From contig DATKZH010000452.1 of the NCBI GenBank assembly GCA_035528065.1, forward strand, positions 1 to 6,168: DNA of 6,168 bases, written 5' to 3'. Numbering within the stretch: position 1 is the first letter of the stretch; each line of letters starts with the position of its first letter. Under the pieces are notes generated by a model. It was not told the DNA's origin. It made no database searches and was given only the letters and a program-made list of their open reading frames with translations. The DNA comes from DATKZH01 sp035528065. GTDB lineage: Bacteria > Planctomycetota > Planctomycetia > Pirellulales > Thermoguttaceae. Shown piece by piece: positions 1-5,042 of this stretch. A program made the position numbers and the translations under genes.

Positions 1-282
1 GAACCGCTCGGCGATGTTCTGCGCTTCGCTCCGTTGCGGCGCCCGCCGCGCCCGCTGCGACCGCTGCGACACGGCCCTCTGGGCCCGATCGGCCTCGCGG
101 AGCATGCGGATCTTGTACTCCGCCGTGAACCGCCGCCGCACGGGCTTCTCCGAAACGGCCGGATCGGGGATCCCCCCGCCCGCCGACGCCAGCGGCTCGG
201 CCCCCCCGGCCGCGCCGGCGGGGGTGGTGGGCGGAACTCCAGTCGGGCTACGCCCTCCTTCCGTTCCGCCCGCCCATCCCAA
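1..282 (-). pseudogene. IS transposase OrfA N-terminal fragment (partial, runs off left edge)
   Basis: The minus-strand frame is open from an in-frame TAA at 292-294 to the window edge. Its translation contains SEKPVRRRFTAEYKIRMLREAD (minus strand, about 153 to 88), of which RRRFTAEYK-x-R-x-LREAD is the typical opening of an OrfA/helix-turn-helix transposase subunit seen with IS elements in planctomycetes. After READ the family normally continues with a Gly-Ala-Leu-Leu-Arg-Arg-Glu-Gly stretch ending near YSSHL. Here the frame instead turns into an Arg/Gln/Ala-rich run (RAQRAVSQRSQRARRA), so the similarity stops abruptly. No ATG precedes the motif; a TTG at 282-280 or the GTG at 141-139 would have to start it. 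The region before the motif is Gly/Pro-rich and carries a palindrome, so it is probably leader DNA. I read it as a truncated or recombined remnant. The conserved opening is clear; the rest is uncertain. Confidence 0.5.
229..271. repeat. nested palindrome (REP-like)
   Basis: Outer arms GGGCGGAAC (229-237) and GTTCCGCCC (263-271) are perfect inverted repeats. An inner pair GGGC (245-248) and GCCC (252-255) encloses a 3-base loop. The two unpaired sides are 7 bases each (238-244 and 256-262), giving a symmetric two-tier hairpin. It lies between the methyltransferase remnant and the transposase motif. It may be a REP-type dispersed element or an IS-end structure; a terminator is less likely because no T-run follows on either strand. 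Confidence 0.5.
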
Positions 283-296
283 ACCCTCGATTTACC

Positions 297-752
297 TCAT
301 AAGTGACCTTGATGTACTGATACTTCAGTGACCTTAATGTTGTGATACTTGGCCAGTAGCCCTTGTACTGCGCGGCGCAATGGACGCACTGCGATCGAGG
401 TGGTCTTCACACGCGCAACTAGTCGGGCAAGGGGATTTGAGTCCAGGCCGACAGAGGTGCGTCCCGCCAACTGGGACTCCAGCAACACCGTACCAGAGCC
501 ACAGAATGGGTCGAGTATCACATCGGCGGGATCCGAGAAAACCCTATTGGCGAGAAAGAAGAACGGTATGTGCATCAACAATTTCGCAGGATAGGGGTGG
601 AGCAAATGAGTGACGCGGTCCGCCGTTGAGAGGCAATGGAAAAGTCTACGAAAATCAACGGAAATCGGTCGCTGGCTATGCTCGTACCGCATCAAGAGCC
701 GTTCCAGCACTGAATCCGTCGAGAAGGTGCGATAGTTGAATTCGTCGTCCAT
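297..752 (-). pseudogene. DNA N4/N6-methyltransferase, 3'-truncated
   Basis: This 151-residue product opens like an S-adenosylmethionine-dependent DNA methyltransferase that modifies cytosine N4 or adenine N6. HPYPAKLL (residues 52-59) is the usual motif X region. ILDPFCGSGTVLLE (79-92) is motif I, the SAM-binding loop, and VGLDSNPLARLVARVKTT (101-118) carries the acidic motif II residue D104 and the conserved NPLA-ARVKT stretch. In this architecture (X, then I) the catalytic motif IV (S/D-P-P-Y) lies well downstream in a protein of several hundred residues. Here the frame stops about 30 residues after motif II, so the catalytic motif and target recognition domain are missing. The last 17 codons are made of a 25-bp tandem duplication, which shifts the frame. 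ATG at 752 is a plausible native start, although no strong ribosome site precedes it. It is most likely an inactive remnant of a restriction-modification or orphan methylase gene. Confidence 0.75.
302..351. repeat. 25-bp tandem direct repeat, two copies
   Basis: The two copies, 302-326 and 327-351, each begin AGTGACCTT and end TGATACTT, and differ at only 3 of the first 24 bases. They lie at the very 3' end of the truncated methyltransferase frame. Because 25 is not a multiple of 3, the duplication changes the reading frame between copies. It could be a replication-slippage duplication, a scar from insertion or excision, or a pair of binding sites. Confidence 0.7.
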
Positions 753-1546
753 GGCTTATCGAGGACTATGGCTTCTGGCATCCGTCCAGAGGGCGCAGCA
801 CAAGTAACCGCGTGAGAGCGCGATTTGCCGCTTCCTCCAATGGTTGATGGTTCTTGCTGGTTGCCGCAATGTGACGTCCGCTTCAGTTCTGGTCACAGCC
901 TGAAAGGGCTGCCCTCTTTGGCGCAGGGCCTGCGTCGGTTGCCCGCCCGAGTCTTGTCGTTTCGTGGCGCCAGCGGACATGGGTTCGCCAGAGGGATCCC
1001 TTGGACATGAGTTTTGCAGAATCCCGCCTTTCCGGTGAGGTATCTCCCAGAACACAAGTCACTTCGAAAAGAGCCGTAGGTTTCGGCCGACAATGAGCGG
1101 GCTGTGCCGACAAACTCCGGAGCAGCACCGACTGTTACACGCGCCGGATCAAGGCGGCCCAGAGGCTCACCTGCCCAAGTCGCCGACCTGCAAAACCTTC
1201 CTATTGCAGAGCGCGACCGGGAGCAAGCCAAAACGATGGCCCCCGCCGGGATGCGAGTCGCAAAAAGCCGTCTCGAACAACCACGTGGCGAATACCCGTC
1301 GCGGGCGAAGTAAATGAGACACGCTTCGGGCCCGGCTTCGGAGAAGCCTGTCTCCCCATCAGGCGGGGTGCTCAAGTAATGAGACCTTCGGCTTCAGACG
1401 ACACACAATGCCCGCTGGCGAGGGGGCTGGGTGAAGATTCTGGAGCTTCGCTCAAGCTTGCTCCACAGCGGAACCAGGCGGAAGCCGTAGGATACGTACT
1501 TGCACGCACGCAGAACGCCCTGACGTGCCCTCCCAGTCCCCCGAAG
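753..1546. other. about 800 bp without a convincing gene
   Basis: Both strands contain only weak frames. The longest minus-strand one (893-1375) is rich in Ser, Arg, Cys and Pro, lacks any recognisable motif, and shows none of the strong third-position G/C bias of the clear genes nearby. Visible structure is minor: a GGCTTC/GAAGCC hairpin with a 3-base loop at 1334-1348, and two short related segments starting AAGTAAATGAGAC (1309-1321) and AAGTAATGAGAC (1374-1385), about 65 bp apart. The stretch separates the three-gene nuclease operon from the methyltransferase remnant and is probably decayed DNA. No tRNA or structured RNA was recognised. Confidence 0.55.
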
Positions 1547-1873
1547 CTACCAAACGGCAGCCTCCCGGCGCCGCTCGACGGGAGATTGCTTCTGCGACCG
1601 CCGCCGGCTCTCCTGGATCGCGCGCACCCGGCATGCGAGGCAGGGCATCTGCACCCGGGCACCGCAGGTCGGACACCGGCACACCGGACCGCTGGGCGCG
1701 ACGAAGTCGTCCGCCCGCTCCCGCCGTCGGGCGCGATAGTCGGGCCGTTGGCCCCGGGCGATTGCGTTGACGGTGCCCCGGCTCACGTTGACCCGCCGGG
1801 CGATCTTTCGCTGCGAGAAGCCGCCTTCGTGCAGCAGGCGCTCGATCTCGTCGACCACGGCAAAGGAAATCAT
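1547..1873 (-). CDS. small HTH DNA-binding protein with CxxC/CxxC zinc-binding motif
   Basis: This 108-residue protein has a helix-turn-helix at about residues 15-42: SQRKIARRVNV is the first helix of the pair and SRGTVNAIARG the recognition helix, as in resolvase-, Xre- or Trp-repressor-like HTH regions. A basic linker (YRARRRER) leads to a knuckle with CPTC (67-70) and CLAC (78-81), plus an extra Cys at 65, which probably binds one zinc. The tail is rich in Arg, Gln and Ser. It is the last gene of a three-gene operon. Its ATG overlaps the TGA of the acidic gene (ATGA), with a strong Shine-Dalgarno sequence inside that gene's last codons, so translation is coupled. I infer that it regulates the operon or guides the nuclease to DNA. 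HTH-zinc proteins of this kind occur in planctomycetes, but I know of no assigned function. Confidence 0.85.
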   Translation of the reverse strand: MISFAVVDEIERLLHEGGFSQRKIARRVNVSRGTVNAIARGQRPDYRARRRERADDFVAPSGPVCRCPTCGARVQMPCLACRVRAIQESRRRSQKQSPVERRREAAVW

Positions 1874-2091
1874 TCGGCCACCTCCTCTTCGTCGTCCGTC
1901 TCGGGCCAGAAGTCGCCGTACTCCGGCTCGGGCTCTTCCAAGGCGTCATCCAGCTCGAAGGCGTCCCAGACGTGCTCGTCGGGCAATCCCAGGGCAAGCT
2001 CGTCCCACTCATCCCAGGGGCCGTCGCTTCCGCCACCCGAGCACGACGACTCGTCCGGTCCGTCGAACGCCCAATGCGACTGCTCGCTCAC
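1870..2091 (-). CDS. highly acidic small protein without Lys or Arg
   Basis: This 73-residue product carries 27 Asp/Glu and no Lys or Arg, with only two His, so its isoelectric point must be very low. It also has five Trp, spaced through motifs such as PWDEWDELALGLPDEHVWDA, and a Gly/Ser-rich patch near residues 15-22. The likely start is GTG at 2091, with AGGGGG about 9 bases upstream, only 13 bases after the nuclease stop. It overlaps the following HTH start by ATGA, so it is the middle gene of a coupled operon. No known domain was recognised. The charge pattern and the neighbours suggest a DNA mimic, a nuclease inhibitor or chaperone, or a flexible acidic partner for the basic HTH protein. 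That is inference from composition and context; an unstructured linker protein is the alternative. Confidence 0.75.
   Translation of the reverse strand: MSEQSHWAFDGPDESSCSGGGSDGPWDEWDELALGLPDEHVWDAFELDDALEEPEPEYGDFWPETDDEEEVAE
1880..1887 (-). promoter_or_regulatory. Shine-Dalgarno for the HTH gene, inside the acidic gene
   Basis: On the minus strand GAGGAGGT lies 6 bases before the ATG at 1873-1871. The same bases encode Glu-Glu-Val near the end of the acidic protein, so ribosomes finishing that gene can restart at the ATGA overlap. This fixes the HTH protein start. Confidence 0.75.
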
Positions 2092-2104
2092 CGTCCACGG
2101 CCCC

Positions 2105-3217
2105 CTATCCAGTCGGTTCCAGGTTTCTCCACCAGGCCGCCAGCGCCTGCCGAATCACGCGGGCGAAGCGGAGCGTCTCCCCCAGCGGATGCTCGACCGG
2201 AACGATCCCCAGATCGTATCGGTAGTAATGTCTCCGGCGACAGAGCTTGAAGCACTGCATGCGGGTGTGCGTCAACACGCTCTGTGGGTCCGCGTCGCCC
2301 AGCTCGTCGGCCAGCTCCGGGTGAAGCGATTCTGCCGGTTCCCAACGGTCGGAGTCGGGCGTGTCTCGTCCGGAGCAGATCGCCAGGTAGGGGCAGGGTC
2401 GGCCGTAGGCCATGCACGCGTCGCTATTGGCGTAGTGTCGGCCGGCTCGCCGCGCAAGACGGATCTCCACCGCCGTCTGCCACAGGTCTCGCCGGTGACG
2501 GGCCAGTTGCTCCTCGCTCCGCTGGACGGCCCGCCGCTGGAAGTACCAGCCGGGGCGTCGGATCGTGTCGGCCGCAATCCGCGCGGAGTAGAGTGCGGGC
2601 GTCTCCCGCCCGTCTCCCTGAAAAACCCCCTCTCGCTCCCGCGGGTCAACCGGCCAACCGAAGTACGTCTTCCGCCTCTGTAGCTCCAGACGCGTGCCCA
2701 CGTTCTCCGGATCGGTCCTCTTGGGATTCCCTTTGGGGACGACCCGGGGCTTGACTTGGGGCCGGCGGAGCACGTCGTACAGAATGCCGGCCACCGGCCG
2801 GCCCTGCTGGAGCCGGGCTTGGGCGTACGTGTCGGTCTGGGTGTCGACCGCCAGCCGGCGCCAGAACGGGGCGTCCCTGCGATCGATCTCCTCCCCGACG
2901 GTTTTTGACTCCAAGAGCCACTCCCGGCGATCTCGGACGACCACGCCATCGCATCGTCCCGCCTGGGTGAACGTCTTGGAGCGATAGCCGGTCGGCGGGT
3001 TGACGATCGGCAGGTGGAACACCGGCCGGACGAGCACGGCTTTCCATCCGCTGCGGGCCCAACGAGCGTGGTAGCCGATGATTACGCCCCGGGCCTTGGC
3101 GGCCACCACCTCCGACTCGCGCCACCCGGCGACGGCTCGGGCGATCGCCTCCAGCGACGCTTCCAGAGCTGCGCCGCCCGGTGGCGTCAGCGGATTGGGA
3201 TTTCCCGTATCGACCAT
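2105..3217 (-). CDS. PD-(D/E)XK nuclease with cysteine cluster, apparently circularly permuted
   Basis: The start is ATG at 3217, with AAGGAG 8 bases upstream; the frame is open further upstream but has no comparable ribosome site. The 370-residue product has the RecB/Cas4-like nuclease core: GRCDGVV with D90, LLESKT with E103 and K105, then QTDTY (127-131) as the helix motif after the active site. A Cys cluster follows, C268-x6-C275-PY-x4-C281 (SDACMAYGRPCPYLAIC), as in nucleases with a 4Fe-4S cluster. The C-terminal part, LTHTRMQCFKLCRRRHYYRY (315-334) plus LRFARVIRQALAAWW (349-363), resembles the segment that normally begins this family and supplies the first cluster Cys. The order therefore appears permuted, and the usual G-xxx-H helix motif reads A-xxx-R. 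Expected activity is metal-dependent DNA cleavage. It heads the operon with the acidic and HTH proteins. Confidence 0.82.
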   Translation of the reverse strand: MVDTGNPNPLTPPGGAALEASLEAIARAVAGWRESEVVAAKARGVIIGYHARWARSGWKAVLVRPVFHLPIVNPPTGYRSKTFTQAGRCDGVVVRDRREWLLESKTVGEEIDRRDAPFWRRLAVDTQTDTYAQARLQQGRPVAGILYDVLRRPQVKPRVVPKGNPKRTDPENVGTRLELQRRKTYFGWPVDPREREGVFQGDGRETPALYSARIAADTIRRPGWYFQRRAVQRSEEQLARHRRDLWQTAVEIRLARRAGRHYANSDACMAYGRPCPYLAICSGRDTPDSDRWEPAESLHPELADELGDADPQSVLTHTRMQCFKLCRRRHYYRYDLGIVPVEHPLGETLRFARVIRQALAAWWRNLEPTG

Positions 3218-3347
3218 GGGCTCTGCTCCTTCGCCACATTTGCCACGAAAATGCCTCGTGCGGCGGGTGTGCATATCCAGCACAAGAGGGCTTCCGTCCC
3301 ATCTCGGGCCAAGGCTGGAGGCTGCCCGGCCGGCACTGACCACGGGC

Positions 3348-3376
3348 AAGCTAGCACGAAAGGTACATAATTTCAA
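3348..3376 (-). promoter_or_regulatory. possible promoter of the nuclease operon
   Basis: On the minus strand TTGAAA (3376-3371) is followed after 17 bases by TAGCTT (3353-3348), a fair sigma-70-like pair. It would give a leader of about 120 bases before the nuclease ATG. The -35 overlaps the edge of the repeat at 3372-3413, which would place a regulator bound there in competition with polymerase. Support is by consensus match only. Confidence 0.35.
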
Positions 3377-3413
3377 CCCTCTTTTTGGACATAAAATGTG
3401 CATTTCGTGTTCC
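3372..3413. repeat. imperfect direct repeat, copy 1 (AT-rich palindromic core)
   Basis: This segment and 3831-3875 align along about 43 bases in the same orientation. They share GACATAAAAT, followed after one or two bases by GCATTT, and similar flanks (TTCAA/TTCAG at one end, TTCC/GTCC at the other). The core here, 3394-3405, is the palindrome AAATG-TG-CATTT. The copy sits between the divergent nuclease and 83-residue genes and touches the predicted nuclease -35. A third palindrome, ATGC-N4-GCAT, lies at 3438-3449. An operator for the operon's HTH protein is one explanation; an element boundary is another. Confidence 0.5.
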
Positions 3414-3464
3414 TCAGGCCCCGTCCTTTACGCAGAAATGCGTGTGCATCCATGACCGCACCGC

Positions 3465-3493
3465 TCGACGTGGGGGCCCCATTTGGCTAGAAT
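3465..3493 (+). promoter_or_regulatory. probable promoter of the 83-residue gene
   Basis: TCGACG (3465-3470) and TAGAAT (3488-3493) are separated by exactly 17 bases, and the -10 sits in GGCTAGAATA. Transcription would start near 3500, about 40 bases before the ATG at 3541. Confidence 0.5.
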
Positions 3494-3540
3494 ACCAGTC
3501 AAGTAATCGGGCTTGCGTGGCTCAGACTCTGGGAGGCTGC

Positions 3541-3792
3541 ATGACGCTCCAACCGTATGACCCCGACACGCTGGACCAATTTGCGCTCCGGCTGCTGGAT
3601 TTGGCCGCGATCGTGCGGGAGATGGCCAACCGGAGCCGGGAATGCGAGATCGAGGGCTTCTCCATGCACGACAAGAAGCCGCAGGAATGGTTTCACAATC
3701 TGGAGCGGTGGGTCCGGAAGGCTCAGGCGGAACTGGAGATGAGGATCATCGAAGCCCGCGCCCGTCGCCGGGCGTTGGCGGCCTCAGAGTGA
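3541..3792 (+). CDS. 83-residue helical protein of unknown function, divergent from the nuclease operon
   Basis: ATG at 3541 is preceded by GGGAGG four bases upstream and a TCGACG-N17-TAGAAT promoter; an in-frame extension to 3385 exists, but it covers the promoter and is AT-rich intergenic DNA, so the short start is preferred. The 83-residue product looks almost wholly alpha-helical: PYDPDTLDQFALRLLDLAAI, then a middle segment with Glu, His and Asp (CEIEGFSMHDKKPQEW), then a basic helix EARARRRALA near the end. No catalytic motif or membrane segment is visible, and I do not recognise a named family. It is transcribed away from the nuclease operon across a 323-bp regulatory gap, and it is bracketed by the two related AT-rich repeats. 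It may be a helical adaptor or a small regulator of the same module, but the link is by position only. Confidence 0.75.
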   Translation: MTLQPYDPDTLDQFALRLLDLAAIVREMANRSRECEIEGFSMHDKKPQEWFHNLERWVRKAQAELEMRIIEARARRRALAASE

Positions 3793-4110
3793 GCCGGATC
3801 GTCGGGGAGTCTGGGCAGGAGATGCACGGCTTCAGGGGCCTCGATTTTAGACATAAAATAGCATTTGTTTTGTCCATTATTAGCGGCATTTTCGCACTCC
3901 GTCCCCGGCCACCCCTCTTGAGGGTGTACCGGCCGGCAATGGCGGTCCCGCGGATCGCGCGAAGCTTGTGTTCTGCGGTCCGGCACACGGTCGGTTGGGT
4001 TGGGCCAGCCGCGGCCGAGAGTCTCCAGCCGGGCCTCCGGGCAGGCCGATGACACGGCCAGAGACTGCGAACCATCTGGCCGGAAGCTACTTCCCGCGGC
4101 GATACCGATC
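3793..4110. other. intergenic region without a convincing gene
   Basis: Apart from the repeat at 3831-3875 and an adjoining AT-rich run to about 3895, the region is GC-rich and shows no coding signature. Minus-strand frames crossing it (3723-4127, 3746-4075) have random composition and overlap the 83-residue gene. No clear terminator with a T-run was found after 3792. Confidence 0.5.
3831..3875. repeat. imperfect direct repeat, copy 2
   Basis: This is the partner of 3372-3413, beginning about 40 bases after the 83-residue gene stop. It keeps GACATAAAAT and GCATTT; its core AAAT-AGC-ATTT (3856-3866) is again palindromic. It stands out as AT-rich in a GC-rich background. No gene starts immediately beside it, which argues against a plain promoter role for both copies and makes an element end or a remote operator possible. 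Confidence 0.5.
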
Positions 4111-4200
4111 ATGCCCGTCGAGTTCATTCAGGTGATACTGTGCCTCGCGTTCTTTGCCGTCTGGGCGATGGCGGGCGCGATCGTGATCCGGGAGCGCTGA
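4111..4200 (+). CDS. possible 29-residue single-pass membrane peptide
   Basis: ATG at 4111 opens a 29-codon frame ending TGA at 4198-4200. The product begins MPVEFIQVILCLAFFAVWAM and ends AGAIVIRER, which is one uninterrupted hydrophobic helix of about 20 residues with an acidic N-side and a basic RER C-side, the layout of a membrane microprotein. The frame is open further upstream to about 4000, but that part (MGQPRPRVSSRA...) looks non-coding. No good Shine-Dalgarno sequence precedes 4111, which is the main weakness. It lies alone between the 83-residue gene and the converging 198-residue gene. No function can be assigned, and it may be a chance frame. Confidence 0.35.
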   Translation: MPVEFIQVILCLAFFAVWAMAGAIVIRER

Positions 4201-4369
4201 TGCGGCGGTGACGCAGTCTTCCGTCCAGGGTCCTTGGTGCCGCGGTCCGGTCTCGCAAGGGTGGCTGCAACGCGGCTTGAGTCGCCGGTTGTTCCGTGCC
4301 GTTCCTACCGACGCACACGACCGGCCTCCTCCCAATCGCCCCTATCGGCATCGCAGCGACGCTACCAAC

Positions 4370-4966
4370 TCATCGCTGCCGGGTGAGCAGATCCCCCAGC
4401 GCACTCGGAAGACTTTGGAGGCAATCCGCACGCGGGTCGTTGGACGTGATGCGGAGCTTGACGACGTGGTTCCTCAATCCCGTGACATAGATCATCGAGA
4501 TGAGCGGTGCTCCCTTATACCTCGCGGTGAAGGCGGCCCTGGCCCAGGTGAGATTGTCGGGCGCCGTGCCCAGCCGGATCACGGAGCCTTGGTACTTCTT
4601 GACCGACGAGTATCTGCCCGTCGCTTCCATGTGGTCCAGCACGCTCAAGGCCCGTTCGACCTCGCGGGCGGCAACGTCCGAGTCGCCCCCATCCGGCACG
4701 TCACTGGCCACGCGTCTGGCGACGAAGACGGTCGCCTCGCCGTTTTCGCAACTGTAGGCAACTGCGATGCCTTGCGTGTCGCTAGCCTCATAGGGCCAGA
4801 CTTTGCGTCGCACCATTCCGCCGAGGACCGACGGGAAGGCGAGCGCCGTCGACTCATCGATGTAGTCGCCGGCCTCTGCCGATTCATCGACGCGGCGCAG
4901 TGATCCGACGGAAGCCGGGCAACTTCCTCCCAGCAGGCGCCGGAGAAGTCGAGAGAGAAACCCCAT
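4370..4966 (-). CDS. 198-residue protein of unknown function
   Basis: The ATG at 4966 has GAGGAA about 10 bases upstream. The N-terminus MGFLSRLLRRLLGG is a short amphipathic basic helix, perhaps for membrane surface contact; Cys16 has no proper lipobox, so a lipoprotein is unlikely. The body is mixed alpha/beta: AVAYSCENGEATVFVARRVA (68-87), a helix with EVERALSVLDHME (102-114), RLGTAPDNLTWARAAFTARY (131-150), and ISMIYVTGLRNHVVKLRITS (156-175), the last reading as paired beta strands with a turn at GLRNH. The pattern suggests a compact, probably extracytoplasmic or membrane-associated domain, but I do not recognise a named family. It is 76 bases downstream of, and on the same strand as, the Tat-exported isomerase-like gene, so the two may be cotranscribed unless the GC-rich hairpin between them stops transcription. 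Confidence 0.7.
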   Translation of the reverse strand: MGFLSRLLRRLLGGSCPASVGSLRRVDESAEAGDYIDESTALAFPSVLGGMVRRKVWPYEASDTQGIAVAYSCENGEATVFVARRVASDVPDGGDSDVAAREVERALSVLDHMEATGRYSSVKKYQGSVIRLGTAPDNLTWARAAFTARYKGAPLISMIYVTGLRNHVVKLRITSNDPRADCLQSLPSALGDLLTRQR

Positions 4967-4993
4967 CGTTTCCGTTTCCTCGCGGCATCCGCG

Positions 4994-5021
4994 GGCCCGG
5001 TCCGAGGGGCCGGGCCGGACC
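4994..5021. other. GC-rich hairpin with two alternative pairings
   Basis: GGCCCGG (4994-5000) can pair with CCGGGCC (5010-5016) around a 9-base loop. Alternatively GGTCCG (4999-5004) pairs with CGGACC (5016-5021). The two forms share bases and cannot coexist fully. The site is between the stop of the isomerase-like gene and the next minus-strand start. No T-run follows, so it is at best a weak attenuator or mRNA stabiliser. Confidence 0.35.
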
Positions 5022-5042
5022 CCAGCAAGGTCCGTCGCGTCC

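Noticed and set aside
1334..1348. GGCTTC/GAAGCC hairpin as a terminator
   Set aside because: The stem is only 6 bp, no T-run follows on either strand, and no gene ends next to it.
893..1375. 160-codon minus-strand open frame
   Set aside because: Amino acid composition (many Cys, Ser, Arg) and weak third-position bias are unlike the clear genes; no motif and no ribosome site were seen.
1379..2683. 434-codon plus-strand open frame
   Set aside because: It is antisense to the HTH, acidic and nuclease genes, has Pro/Ser/Gly-rich random composition and no motif; the minus-strand genes carry clear domains and ribosome sites.
3218..3403. 62-residue N-terminal extension of the nuclease
   Set aside because: It crosses the AT-rich repeat and predicted promoter, while the ATG at 3217 has an AAGGAG at ideal spacing and starts the homologous region.
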